Below, one piece after another: positions 12,501 to 27,500 of a stretch of DNA of 64,000 nt; position 1 is the first letter of the stretch, and each line of letters begins with the position of its first letter. Source of the stretch: Fragum whitleyi (Eukaryota > Mollusca > Bivalvia > Cardiida > Cardiidae); contig OX411543.1 of NCBI GenBank assembly GCA_948146395.1, positions 65,545,474 through 65,609,473 on the forward strand, written 5' to 3'. The position numbers and the translations under genes are program-made. The notes beneath the pieces are model-generated. The model made no database searches. It saw only the letters and a list, made by a program, of their open reading frames with translations, and was not told the origin of the DNA.

Positions 12501-15500
12501 AAGCAACCTGTATTAAGCAAGCGGATATTGGGTTCCTAAATGAGGCAAATGAACAGAAGTTAATATGTATTAAGCAAGCACCTTTCCTGAGAAAGCAATT
12601 TTCGAATGTCCCTTAGGCGCTTGCTAAATACAGGTTTGACTGTATATCAAATGTTTAGGCGTAATAGTTTGGTTGGCTGTTTACAAAATGTCTTTGTTTC
12701 TTTGTTAGATTAGGTGTCGTCAGGCAGATCCCTTATAGAAACCGATTAATTATTTCAACAACACTTGCCTGAATTCACACGCAACATATCAAATCTTTAG
12801 GACAAATGCTTTTTTAGGAGCATAATTTCAAAGATTTTCATGATTTGCGGCAATTCGATTATTAAAATTTTGGATCGAATATAATTGCTTTTACAACTTA
12901 CGCAGAACTTCATCAAAAGTACACCCCTATAAAATTTAGCCTGATCCGCACAGTGGTGTCTGAAAGGATATTGAAATAAATTGCGGGACGGATAGCAGAT
13001 GAATGTCGGTGACTGAGCAGAAAAGCCTACCCTGAGACATTAAATTGTGATCAAATGACTGTTATGACTGCTTTACATTAATTTCCATCTCTATCGTTTG
13101 TTTTTTCTTTAATAAAATAAACACCGAACGTATTTTTTTCTTGCATATATGTAAGTGTATTGGGTTATGTTACTTCCAATCCGTAAATGCGACTAGATTG
13201 TATTGAACTGATACAACAAACTTAATGTTTAGTTAATTCTGAACTTTTTCAAACATTATCAAATTTATTGTCATGAAAATGAACTCACAGTGTTTGAATA
13301 TACGCAATATCAGCGCCGTTTTAAGTAATTCATCTAGCAAGTGATAGAAGATAGCAAACATAATTTCATATCAATGTGTCTCATCTGGCCTTTATGTTCG
13401 ATTAAACGATTCTTGGTGGTAAAACTTTAATATGTAAGACAGGCCCGGACTTATTGTTATTAAATTGTTTAACTCTGATTTTGAATCACATCTCTCCTAA
13501 CTCATCCCTTATCCATCCTGTTTGAATCACATTCCCTTTCACTCATTTTGGCGGCCATATCATATATGATTCATGCTCATCTTTATACATCTTTTTTTTT
13601 GAAGTATAAATGTCTTAAGTATGAAATTTATGTAATTTTCAATATCATTTTGTAGCATTTGGAATTATGTCTGGACTACATATGTAACAATCATTATAGA
13701 ACAATACTTATTTTGGCAGCCATCTTGTATTTTGGCGGCCATATCTTAATTCCCCTGTATGATATAAACATGAAAATATTCTGTGTTTGGGTTTCCTGAA
13801 ATTCAAACACATTTTGCATAATATCTCTACTACATATGATAAGCACAGCAGAAAATCACTTTCTTTGGCTGCCATCCTAAATTCTGGCGGTCATATTATA
13901 TTTCTATATCGTAACTCAACCAAGAAAATGTCTAAAGTCCTACCCTTCTGCAATTTTGATATCATTTGGGTCATTTGAGTAATTTTCTTATCATATGGGA
14001 TAAACATTATGGAAAAGGTACTTATTTTGGCAGCCATTTTGGATTTTGGCAGCCGTCTTGGATTGCCCAATGATGCCAAAGTGGCATCAACCCGTTTTCA
14101 TATCAGGATGACCATATCTACAACTTTCAACAATAAAATTTTCTATAGACGCTATTGCAAGGTCATGCCCTGGTGCTGCCAGACTAGCAGAAATATTCCT
14201 TGGGTGGTCCTTCATGAAAATTGCTCAAATGGAAAGGATCCGTGCCATATCACGGGAAAAGGGGCCTTAATGACAAATTTCTTGTTTACACTCTAGAAGC
14301 CACAAATATGGTCCAATCTTCATGAAAATTGGTCAGAATGTTTGTTAGGTCATGAGGATGAAGTCTATTGAATATGGGAAGGATCCGTGCCATATAACGG
14401 CAAAAGGGGCCTTAATGACAAATTTGTCAACAATTTCTTTCAACAACATCTCCTCCTAAATTTATGGGTCAAAATCAACCAAACTTGGCAGAAATATTCC
14501 TTGGGCGGTCCCTTATAAAAATTGCTCAAATGGAAAGGATCCGAACCATATCACGGGAAAAGGGGCTTTAATGACAAATTTCTGTTTACACTTTAGAAGC
14601 CACAAATATGATCCAATTTTCATGAAAGTTGGTCAGAATTTTTGTTAGGTCATGAGGATGAAGTCTATTGAAAATGGGAAGGATCAGTGCCATATCACGG
14701 CAAAAGGGGTCTTAATGACAATTTTTTAGCTCCACTGGGCGAAAGGCCAGCAGGCTATTGTCATGGCGGGGTGTCCGTCGCCTGTACATCCGTCCGTCCA
14801 TCCGTCCGTCCGTCCGTCCGTAAACTTTTATTTTAAAAAATCTTCTCCTCATAAAGTATTGGATGGATTCTAATCAAATTTCACAGGAATGTTCCTTGGG
14901 TGACCCTCTATCAGATTCCTTCAAAGATTTTTAATCGGTTGAAAATCGTGGCTGAAGTGGGCGTGGCTAATTTCCATATATGGTAATAGGTGGCTTTTCT
15001 CAGAAACTAATTGATGGATATAAACCAAACTTCACATGAATTATCCTTGAGTGGCCCTCTATCAGCCTACAAAAAATCATTGTGATCAGATGAAAAGTAT
15101 GTATTTTATGGGCGGAGGTCATTTCTCTATATGTTATACAGTGAAAACTTTAAAAATCATTTTCACAGAATCTAACCAATGGATATCCACCAAATTTTCC
15201 CTGGAATGATTCTTGAGTGACCATCAACAAGTCTATAAGATATTGTGATCAGATGAAAAATATGTATTTTATGGGCGGAGGTCATTTCTCTATATGTTTT
15301 ATAGGGAAAACTTTGAAAATCATTTACTCAGAATCTAATTGATAGATATCAACCAAATTTTACATGAATGATACTTGAGTGATCCTTTATCAGTCTAGCA
15401 AAAATTATTGTGATCGGATGTAAAATATATATTTTATGGGCGGAGGTCATTTCCCTATATGTTATTTAGTGTTAACATTAAAATCATTTTCTCAGAATCT

Positions 15501-18500
15501 AATCAATGGATTTCAACCAAATTTTACTGGAATGATTCTTTAGTGATCCTCTATCAGTCTATGGAAAATATTGTGATCAGATCAAAACTATGTCTTTTAT
15601 GGGCAGAGGTCATTTCTTCAGATTGGTTATATGGTGGAATATCTAATATAGGGTAAAACAAACTATTCTGAAAGGTTAAACAGATGGATTAGATGTCATG
15701 GAAATTTTATTTCTGTGAAGTTGTATCAGTCTGCAAAAAAATATTTTGATTAGATGAACAGCATATTTTTTTCATTGGCAGAGGGTATTATAACATATAA
15801 AGTGAATATTTGATCACCCTTTTGGTATCATCTCAATGATGAATTTTTCTAGACTTGTTAGATTTAATAGGTGTAAAGATTATAGATTTGAAGGAACAAA
15901 ACTGTCGTTGAAATTAAAATGTATAGAAAAATAGTTGAAATAAGTAGCCTGAGAATACCCCCTTAGAATTGGTGAGTTAAGCTGAACGAAGGGTGAATCT
16001 GCACAGAGTGTAAAATGATGTTCTGACCTCCTGACATTCAGAGTGGGGTAGAAAGAGTTGAGTTTACTGCACTCTAAGGCATTGGGCAGAATAAAATAGA
16101 TATATTGGATTGAATATTTTACTTCTTACTATTATTAGTTAGAATTTTGTTTTCATAACAAACAATTGTTGTGAAGTAACATCTTTTAGTAGTGTTTAAC
16201 TAAAAGTGGAGAGATCTACAATCAAAATTTTGTAGACAAAGTACCAGTATATTGTGCAGTAACATTCTGTTAGTGTTGAAATTCTTATATTTGGATTTTA
16301 ACAAAATTTCACTAGAATGATCCTTGGGTGACCCATTATCAGACTGCACAAAATTATTGTGATTAAATGAAAAATATTTGTGTAACAGGTAGAGGTCAAT
16401 TTTCAATGTTATTCACTGATCATGAGTTTTTATGCAGAAATATTTCAGCATATGACCGTAATTTACTTGAAATAAACATTCACTCATTCATTCACTTCAA
16501 TTCTCATTTAAACAGCTTTATCATTCTCTGATAGCCATTATCAGGATATTCAGGCCTGTGGAGCGAATCAGGCGCTCAAGCGCTCAAGCGCCTCTAGTTT
16601 GTTTACTCTCTAGAAGCCACAAATATGGTCCAATCATCATGAAACTTTGCCAGAATGTTTGTTACGAGGATGAGGATGAACTCATTTGAAAATGGGAAGT
16701 ATCTGTGCCATATCACGGGAAAAGGGGCCTTAATGACAATTTTCTCGTAAGAGCTCCAAACGCCACAAATATAGTCCAATCTTCATGAAACTTGATCAAA
16801 ATGTTTGCCAGGTCACAAGAATGAACTCTGTTGAAAATGGGAAGGTGCATGCCATATCATAGGAAATGGAGTCTTAATGATAATTTACTTGAAATATCAG
16901 GTGAGCGATTAAGGGCCCTCAGGGTCCTCTTGTTACTTTAACCCCCCTATCATCGAATTACAGATTGGCTGTTTACACAAGGCACCTTGGGTTGCCATAG
17001 CACTTAGACCTGCAACTGTCATTGGTACCCATTTATACACCTGGGGAGAGAGGAGCATAAAGTAGTTGATGTAAACCCTTTCCTTATTAATACTTGAGAA
17101 ATATTGTGAAAATAGAAGAAATTACTTCTTTTTCACAATATTTTGTACCATTCTGGATGGTTTCATATCAAATGACATCCACTTTTCATTGTAATATGTA
17201 GCCCCTTTTGATATGGACTATTCTGAAACTTGACAGTTTAGGAGAGGATTTATCTCATAAATATAGATTTAGTATGTGTTGAATCCAAGTATTATTTAAT
17301 TTGATGTTTTGATTCTAGTATAGATATATACCCTTTGTCTACAGATATGTACCCAAATGGCTGTCTTAATTGCAAAGATAGCTCGTTTAGATTGTCCGAG
17401 AAACTGGCCGACATTGTTACCAACATTGCTACAGACGGTCCGCTGTGATAATCAGCTGTTACAAGAAAGATCTTTGCTGATCCTACATCATGTTGTCAAA
17501 ACACTAGCGTCCAAACGACTTAGTTCAGACAGGAAATTGTTTGAAGAGGTAAGAATTGATTGATTAAGGTATAATCTAGCATCCAAAAGATTAAGGTATA
17601 AAGCTGCTTATATTATCAGTTATATTGCATTGGCTGATGCACCTTCCCATGGCTTGCCGTTGTGTCTCACACCAGTACAACCACAACATTACTTCTGATT
17701 TACCTGCAACGCATCCCAATTAAGGGTGCTACTTCCAATTTCCACATTTAAGAGAGATGAATGACACATTTTCAGAATGACTTTTTGTCAAATGTAAGAT
17801 GAAACTGCATTTGAAATCACAATCTTAGGATAGACCGCCCTATGTGTTACTGATTGAGATATCTGGACTCAGCTGAAGAAATGAGAAATACTTATGATAA
17901 AGCTGATAGAGCATTACAGATTGTATTGTTAGCCAGGTGGCTAGTGTTCTTGACTCATAATTGAGTTGAGGATTCAAGCCCCACTGGTGGTGGGTAGTGT
18001 ATTTGAGCAGGACATTTTATAGACAGAGCCCAAGTCAACCCAGCTGTAAATAGGGTAGCAGTGGTTAAAATCTATTGTCTCTCTCTAAGTGCATGATAAA
18101 ATCTGGAATGAGTTAGAACCACGATGGAAATAAGAGTCTCTCAACCCTTTATAGTGTAATCCACAAGTAAAGAAAAAATGAGAAAACAAACAAAAATTAA
18201 GCATAATTAGATTGTTGTAAATGGAACAATATGGCTGAAAACCTCATAAGTATAATAACACTGAAAATTAGGTACCAAACAGGATAGACAAAATGCTGAG
18301 AAAACCCTAGACACCACTTACAGAGAGATTACCCCTAACTGCTATAACATAGCCCTTTCTCTGATAAAGTTGATGAAGATCCTCTTTCAACAGTCTATTA
18401 GAGAGAGTGTTATGTTACAGTATGTTGCTTACACCCTCTCCACCATTCCCCTCTTGGTATTTTGTACCTTTGAAGATGCTTTTGGTATCCCCTTGGGGAA

Positions 18501-21500
18501 TCTTTGGGGGAATATTTGATTTCTGATAAACCATGCCTGTCTCTGGAGGTAAGGATTTTGAAAATTGTAAGAAAAGAAAAAAAGAAACTTCCTTGTGTTA
18601 TATAACTGGTATTGATCAACTTTTCATTTTAACCCCCACCTATAAAACAGAGGGGATATACTGGTTTCAAACCATCTGTCAAATCGTACATACATTGACA
18701 TTTTTCTTTTCAGACTATAACTCAAAAATGAAGTGACCTAGATACATTAAACTTAATACAATTGATGCCCATGAACCAAGGCGTTGCCCTTATATTTTGG
18801 TCACATAGATCAAAGGTTAAGGTCTCTATAGACCTTTGGCCCCCCCCCCCCCCCCAACAAAAAAAAAAAAAGAGAGAAAAAGAAAAATGGAATTTGAAAA
18901 AAGCACAGGTGTCTGCTTTGTGACATATCTAGTGTTGTTTGTTTCAGCTAACCTTGGAAATATTTGGATATATTTACGGGTTATGGATGGACTATTTGGC
19001 AGAGTTTCTTCGACTGGCTTCAGTTCACAGTGAAGAGATGCTAGTCCTGGTAGACAGAGCTATACTCTCCTTGAGAAGTAAGTGGCAAGTCTTTTGTCTG
19101 GAAATTGAAGGAGTAGGCATGTGACTTTGAAATATGCCAGCATTTTGAAGAAAAATGATTCTATGTATAAGTAAATACAGCTAAAAAATGAAATTCCTTG
19201 ATACAAGCACTTTCTCTCCCCTCCCACCCCAATTATTTCTCATCTTAAATAAATCTATCTCATGACATAAAAGCTTTGTGTTGGTACCAATTTTAAGGTC
19301 ATTAGTAAAAAACTAAAGACATTTTTTCAAGGTCAAATATGTAGAAAATTCACATTGAATTTTTAGCTCGACTATTCAAAGAATAGGGGGGCTATTCCAG
19401 TCACCCGGGCATCGGCGTCGGCATCGGCGTCGCGTAATGCTTTGGTTAAGTTTTTACGTGCAAGTGTTTAAAATCTCTGTTTCTATGAAAGCTATTACTT
19501 TGAAACTTTGCACATGCTTCTGTGACCATAATATCAGCATCTAGACAATGATTCATTACTCTGAAATTGAATTTAGTGGAATTTTAATCCTTTTCGGACT
19601 TAGAAAACTTGGTTAAGTTTTTACGTGCAAATGTTGTATTTCTGTAATATCTCTATTTCTACTAAAGCTATAACTTTGAAACTTTGCACATGCTTCTGTT
19701 ACGATAATATCAGCCTCTTGACAAAGAATCAATACTCTGATTTTGAATTTAGTAGAATTTTAACCCTGGACTTAGAAATCTTGGTTAAGTTTTTACGTGC
19801 AAATGTTGTATATCAGTTATAGCTCTATTTCTACCTAGGCATTTGCTTGGAAACTCTACACATGCTTCTGTTACCATGATATCAACCTCTTGACAATCAT
19901 TTATTACTCTGATATTGAATTTAGTGGAATTTTAACCTTTTTCAGACTCAGAAATTCTTGGTTAAGTTTTTACGTGCAAATGTTGTACATCAGTTTTATA
20001 TCTAATTGTATTAAAGCTATTGCTTTCAAACTTTGCATTTGCTTAAATGATCATAACAACAGCCTCTTGATAAAGATTCAATTCTCTGGTATAGAATTTA
20101 GTCGATTTTTAACCCTTTTTGGACTTAGAAATTCTTGGTTAAGTTTTTACGTGCAAATGTTGTATTTCTGTAATATCTATATTTCTACTATAGCTGTTGC
20201 TTGGAAACTTTACGCATGCTTCTGTGACCATAATATTAGCCCGCAGAAAAAGATTCATTCCTCTGAAATTTAATTTAGTGGAATTGTAACCCTTTTCGGC
20301 CTTAAAAATCTTGGTTATGTTTTTATGTGCAACTGTTTTATGTTAGTTTTATCTCTGTTCCTACTAAAGCTATTGCTTTGAAACTCTGCAAATGCTTCTG
20401 TGACCATAATATCAGCCTCTAGACAAAGATTCTTTTCACTTGACTTTCATTTTATTGAATTTCCAATGTCGATATTGATTTGCTGTTACTATCCAGCACT
20501 AGGAATAGTCGAGCTTCGCTGTCCTCCGACAGCTCTTGTTTTGTGCTGTTTTTGTTCTGTAAATTACAAAATTGAATTTTAATGTGTTGTTGATTACATA
20601 ATTGTATCAAGTTACTGTTTCTGAAAAATGATAGTTGCGGGGAATCAGTGTGTAAACAAACATATCTTGTTTTTACAGTTCTAAGACGATTAGTGACTTT
20701 TGGTTTCCGAGATCCTGCTGAAAACCAGGAAGCCATGTGTTTCCTAAATGATGTGTTCATAAAGTTGGATGCTATGTTGGAATGTAGTGAGTATAATTAT
20801 AATATGTTATGATTTAATATTCAATTTTGTCTATCTAAAATGGATCTTTCTGATTGGTAAAATTTTTTATTGTAACCTCCTTTAATAAAATTTTCAATGC
20901 TATTTAGTTTGCTTGCACATAAATGCACACAAAAAAAATCAATAATAAATGAGCCTGTGTGTGACATTTCCAACAATGTGAAACATGCATGAGGTGTTAA
21001 CATTGAGTAGCGTTAACAGCCTCATACTGTACATATAAAGCTACCTGATGGCCTACAGATACTTTGAGACCTTATCTATCTAAAAATGCACAGTGAAGAC
21101 TATGGTCAGACTGTGCGGATGCACAGGCTGGTCAGAGTCTTTGCTTTGCGCATGTTTGAATTGTTGGAAATCTCACACACAGTTTTTGGTAGGGAGAGTA
21201 GGAAAATGAATTATGTGGTATTCTATTTAAATGCTGAGTATCCTGAAAATTTACACATACTGTTTGTTACAGGACAAAGTTTGTGGGGAAATCATAAAAT
21301 GTTGGAGAAATGTGAGAAGATGATCAATATTTTAACAAAAGTGGTAAGTTGTATCACTCATATCTTGAAAGGAAAACCAGAGCTATTGGTGAATCCCTGG
21401 TGTTGCCATATTGTTGTTATTCATAATATCTCTGGTATTACTAAAGGCATCCACTAGAAACTTTGAACACATAGTCACTTTGAAGGGATGAAGCATTTCA

Positions 21501-24500
21501 TCCAAAGGAGATAACCCAAAATACATTTTTGTATAAATTTTGCACCTAGTTCAATGAAAAATTATTATATACTATGCAGCACCTGAAAACCAAGCAATGA
21601 CACCAACAAGCAGCGTATTTTTGTAAATAAATAAAAGTTGCTTTTCGAGAAAACAACAAGTATTTGTTATCCCCCGCCGTTCTTCGGCAAGGGGATATAG
21701 TAATGCTCTCATTCCGTCATTCCGATTCCATCATTTCGTCATTCCGTCATTCCGTAACTAAACTTGTCCGGAGCATATCTCCTAAAGTATAATAGCTATC
21801 AACTTGAAACTTTATGGGTGGATAGATCTCATGGAGAGGAGAAGTACAGTGCACAGAAACTACAACTCTTGCTTGCATAATTTTTGAGTTATTGTCCTTT
21901 GTTATTTTTAAGACTTAGATTTTGTCCGGAGCATATCTCCTAAAGTATAATAGCTATCAACTTGAAACTTTATTTGTGGATAGATCTCATGGAGGAGAAG
22001 TGCAGTGCACAAGAACTACAATTCTTTCTTGCATAATTTTAGAGTAATCTTTGAGTTATTGCCCTTTGTTATTTTTAAGACTTAGATTTTGTCTGGAGCA
22101 TATCTCCTAAAGTATTAAAGCTATCAACTTGAAACTTTATAGGAGGATAGATATCATGGAAGAGAAGTGCATTGCACAAGAACTATAAATCTGGCTTGTA
22201 TAATTTTGGAGTTATTGCCCTTTGTTTTTTTTAAGACATTTTTGAATGTTTCACAAATATAACTGTTGATGTGAAAAGACACCTTAAATGAATATTAAAT
22301 ATAGTCATGCTGAATACCTCAAATCAAATTGCTGAAAGCTCTGTTTTTCTCTATTGTGAGTCTGCATTTGATTTATTTTTAAAGAAAATAACTTTCTAGT
22401 TAAAGGAACATCAGATTGTGTAGAATAAAATCAGATTGCAGAAATGTGCAGACTGGTCTATGTCCTTGTCTCTTGCCAAAGCAGAAATATTCCGGATTAG
22501 CATGACAAGGGTTAAAAAATGATGAGATTGGGCTGGGTCCTCATTTTGAAAACAATAAGAATACTGTAGTGAAGTAGAATGATAACCCTAAATCCAGAAA
22601 AGGTTTCAAATAAATCCTTTCTATGTCCATGCATCAATAAGATTAGGGATTATAAATTTACCATCTTGCTGTCTATCTATCTGTCTTTCTGCTTGTCTGC
22701 AAAATTCATAACAAAATGAAAATAATAGATTATTTCTAGCCCATTAAAGATACAATGTTCATATTTTGCATGATGATGGATCTCAATGATACATATCTGC
22801 TGGTACCAAGGTCATGTGTCAAGGTCATGGTGATCTGTCAAGGTCATACTTATGAAAGAAATTCAGTTTCTGGGACACTTTGTGTTTCACATATGCATCT
22901 TGTATTATTTTCAGCTTTTAGATTCCCTTGAACAACATCCAGTATGTTTCATGCAGTTTATAAACAGAACTTTAGAGTTTGTTGTTAGATATAACTTCTC
23001 TCAACATGGTGAGTGCAAATAAGGCTATATATTGTGCAATGAAGACTGTATTGACCTGATATTACCTGCCTGATAACATGAAATGCCATAAGGCTGTCTT
23101 TTTGAGAAACAATTTGCATATTCATGGTCTCAATAAGACTGTTTTATACATCTTTACTGGAGTTGATCCCCAAAGGTACAATCAATTTTTATATCTTGTG
23201 TAGCTTAATTCAGAGAATATTTCTATATTTTGACAAAAACATGTTGCTAGTCATAAAATAGTCTAAATTTGAAGCTGGACCCATAAACCATAGAGTCCTT
23301 GGAACCCTATTTTGTTGATGTCTTACTAAAAACCTATCTAACCATAAATAACCTAATTTTAGTTAATTCCACCAATTTTGTGCAATCTGATTGGCTGAAA
23401 AGTTAGCTTTATTTTGTAAGCTTCTACAAAAAGAGGTCCTGTAAGAAATTGCTTTTTGTTATGGATGAATAATAAATTATAATAATTGATATTATTATTT
23501 TGTAATATTTGTTGATTTAGTGGAGCGGTGGAGGTATGAAACCAAAAAAACTTTTACACTTCACTTTGCTTATTCATACAGTGTGATTAGGTTTTTAGTT
23601 TCATACCTCAATTAGATCAGCAAATATTCTCTTCATCTCTTTAGTTGGATGAGGAGGTGGCGCTTCAGAAAAGATTTAAATGTACTGGTGTGAGAAATTC
23701 TCATTCTACCGTATAAGGTCCCTTTTGTCCATTTGGTCATAAACATTTTCAACTTTGCAGGTTTACTGTTTGAGAGATTCACTGTTAACTGTTTTAACCT
23801 TATGAAGGATATTTTACTCTGTGATACATATAGACTTGGGAAGCATGAAGGGGGTAAGTCTTGTATTTTTAACTGGTTAGTTTGGGAACAAACAATTGAA
23901 TTAATTTCATCACCATGTCATTGTCAGTGTAGGCATATTAAATTGTATAGACATTTGCACATGACCTAAGATAGTGCCCTCTTTGTTGAAACTTGATGAA
24001 GGTCAAAAGAGAAGGTCTCAGTAATTTGTCCAAAAACAGTTTACGGAACTGGGACACAGGGCTAATGGAGGGAATTAGTCTGTTTTGCAAGAGGTTTAGT
24101 CTTTGAAACTTTGCATTTGTGTTCAAAATAGTAAAAACAATACAAATCACTGAACAGGATAACTCTTCAAGACTTTTAAAGAGTAATGCCCCCTTTTTTA
24201 CTCAGATCTTATCACCATTAAGGACCTACAGCTGAGTATGGTATCCATGTGGTGATCTTCAAATATCAGATAGGGATAACACCAGTCTAAAATCTTTATT
24301 GCTCAATGAAGCCCTTTATTGTGGGATCTCATTGGAATAGTCTCCACAAGACGATTCAAATGAGTGGCTGTAACATAAAGTTTGTGCTATAATTTATTGA
24401 AATACTTTATCTATTTCTGTAGCCCTGGATCTTGTTACGCTTTGTGCTTTATTTATCTGACTGTCTGCCTTGATACTAGAAGTTAAGTAGAATCAAGAAG

Positions 24501-27500
24501 TAAATTATTCACTGTCCATTCATCTTTGAATGTTTATATCTTATCTTCTTTAATTAGTAAAGATTTGAAGATCAAAACTGATAATCTTATTGCCTAATCT
24601 GTCCATGGTCTGTCTGTCTGTCCACTGTCCATCCATCAACAATTTCTTAAAACATCTTCTTCTCCTAAACCATTCGGCCAATCAATCTGAAACTTTGCAA
24701 GTATGGTCCTTGGGTGAAGCTCTATCAAAGTTGTTAAAAGAATTTAATTCCATATAAAAATTCTGGTTACCATGGAAACAGAAAGGCTGAAAATTGCTGA
24801 AAATCTTGGAAAAACAATAGACCACTGGGCCATTCAAGCTGAAACCTGGGAGGGATATTTCTGGGTGAAGCTCTTCTAAATTGTAAAAGGGTCTAATTTC
24901 ACCAAAAACTCTAGCTAGCCATTGTAACAGAAAGGCTTGGAATGCCAAAAATATTAGAAAAAAAAATTCTTCTGTATCACTGGGCCAATAAGTCTGAAAC
25001 TTGGCAGGGATGTTCCTTGAGTAAAGCTCTACCAAAGTTGGTAGAAAAAATTGATTCCATCAAAATTTTTCTTTCCATGGTAACAGAAAGGCTGAAAATT
25101 GCTGAAAATCTAAGGAAAATTCTTCTCCTCTTAAACCACTGGGCCAATCAAGCTGAAACTTGGCATATATCTTTCTTAGGTGAAACTCAACTAAAGTTAT
25201 TAAAAGAAATTAAATCCATCAAAAACTTTGCTTAATTTTGTGCTTCAGATTCATTATCATTAGATTTAAATAGATCAATTTCAAAGATGTTTTGGATAGA
25301 TTGAGTCAAATTTAAAAAAGAAAACTCTACCAATTCAATCAATTGTAACACTTGATTATTGCCACTTCAATGTGGAACTCTTGCTGCTCCTTCCATTTAA
25401 TTCAAACAAAGTTAACCTTCTCATGCTTTTCATGGCATGGTTCTGTTGTATACACAGCGTTAACATTATAAACTAAGATCAACCCTCACAAAGAGCAAAC
25501 TACTGTAAACGGCTTTATATTGGTGGTGTCCACATTTGGCGGTTTTTCAATTACAATTCATTGGCGGTGATTTATTTTGGCGCATCTTACTTTAACGCCA
25601 AAATTAAACGCTTTCTCTATATTTTACATTTTTTCGTTGTTTAAAACAACGTAAGTAAAAGAAAGGCAATTTCTAAAGTAATGTCAACTTTCTACAAACT
25701 TGACAATAGTATGTTTTCACACCTTTTGTTATAGTTATAACGCGTGTATAAGTTTTTCACGCTTTATCGCCGTGATTTCATTACAATGTATCAAACAATT
25801 TGGATAATTGAGGGATCAGTGCAATACAATTGTAAGTGCCTATAATTTATAGGCACTTACAATAGTATTGTGCAGACCCGTCAAAATGTCAACGTTGTCA
25901 GCTTAATAACAAGTCTGGTCTGCATACCTCTGATATTAATTCAATAAAAACTAACTTACAAGGTATAGATTTCACATCTATCATAATAAAAAAAATTCTT
26001 ATTTAATAATGACAAATATTGGCGGTGGATTAATTTTGGGGCATTTTAGCTTGACCACCAATAAAGCCAAAATAAAACCACCGCCAAAATTACCCCGTTT
26101 ACAGTACCTGCATTCTACAATATTACGTGAAAAACTTAAAACTACATTACTTAAAAATGAAATGAAAAACAAAAAAAATCATATTCAATAAGATGAAATT
26201 AAGGTCTGTTTCTTTCAAAACCACCCTAAATATACATCAAAACAATGTCTGGTATTTATAACCTGGTTGATAAGTTATGAGCTGCCATACTCAGATGAGC
26301 TATTTAGGATCATTATGGTCCTCTTGTATGTAAATATCTTAGTTAGAATCTATTTTACCTCTTTATCTGTTGTTCTTATTGTCATAATAAATTGATGTTG
26401 CTAAGTAATTGAATATATATTTCAAGGATTAAATGCATGGATATAAGGGATTGTCAAAGAATGAATTAATAAAGTTTCATTCTTACAGATCCAGACAGTG
26501 TAAAGGTGCAGGCGTGTAAAATCAAAACCAATTTCTTCACGTTTCCCACCCTGAGTGAAGTGTGTCATAGACTCGTCTCACAGTATTTCTTGTTAACCAA
26601 TGAAGATCTGACACATTGGGACATTGATCCAGAAGAATTCTGTAAGATATTTATAGTTATGGTTTAATTTTTAGCTTGACTATTCGTACAATAGGGGGGC
26701 TATTCCATTCCCTTGGGCGTCAGCGTTGGCATCATCATCAGCGTAGGCGTGATGCTTTGGTTAAATTTTTACGTGCAAGTGTTTAAAATCTCTATTTCTA
26801 CTTAAGCTATTGCTTTGAAACTTTGCACATGTGATCATGATATCACCCTCTAGACAAAGATTGATTACTCTGATATTGAATTTAGTGGAATTCAAACCCT
26901 TTTCTGACCATTCCTGGTTAAGATTTCACGTGCAAATGTTGTATGTCGGTTATATCTCTATTTCTTTAAGCTTATGCTTGGAAACCTAGCACATCCTTCT
27001 GTGACCATAATATCAGCATCTAGACAAAGATACACTGTTATTCAATTTAGTGGAATTTTAACCCTTTTTGTAGTTTTTAAATGCAAATGTTGTATGTCAA
27101 TTATAAGTGTATTTCTATTTAAGCTCTTGCCTGAAAACATTGCACATGCTTCTGTGACCATAATATAAGCATCTAGACAAAGATTCTTTTCTCTTGACTT
27201 TCATTTAATGAAATTTTCCATTGTCAATATTGATTTGCTGTTACTATCCAGCTAATGGAATAGTCAAGCTTCGCTGTCCTGGGACAGCTCTTGTTGTTGA
27301 TCCCTCTTGCCGTTGTCACAATGAAAATATGGTCAAGGTGTGTCTGCCCCATTTTGTCTGGAAAATAACTCCTTCATTTATTGATGGACCTCAAAATAAC
27401 TTGACACAATTGTTCCCCATTATAAGTAGATCTACTTTTTGAAAGACATTTTCAGACAGCTTCAAGGTCAAAGTTCAAGGTCAAACGTAACAGTGCAAGC

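Larger units (their letters stand above)
9928..16933 (+). mobile_element. HINE-like element (AGCTCACCTGAG family) split by two insertions
   Basis: The 5' end TTAGCTCACCTGAGCAC is at 9928 and the 3' end (TCAGGTGAGCGATT, hairpin GGGCCCTCAGGGTCC, TCTTG|T) is at 16933. Its sequence is interrupted at 10070-14186 by a TIR element and at 14727-16598 by another HINE-like element. Removing both leaves about 1 kb with the same tandem core as the copy at 7847. Confidence 0.75.

Noticed and set aside
19890..20273. 127-codon frame at 19890-20273
   Set aside because: Covers two to three tandem units of the AGCTCGACTATTC element, with no domain and no start context.
24682..25235. Overlapping plus and minus frames of 97-117 codons
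   Set aside because: Both lie in tandem core repeats; openness on both strands of the same repeats argues against a gene.
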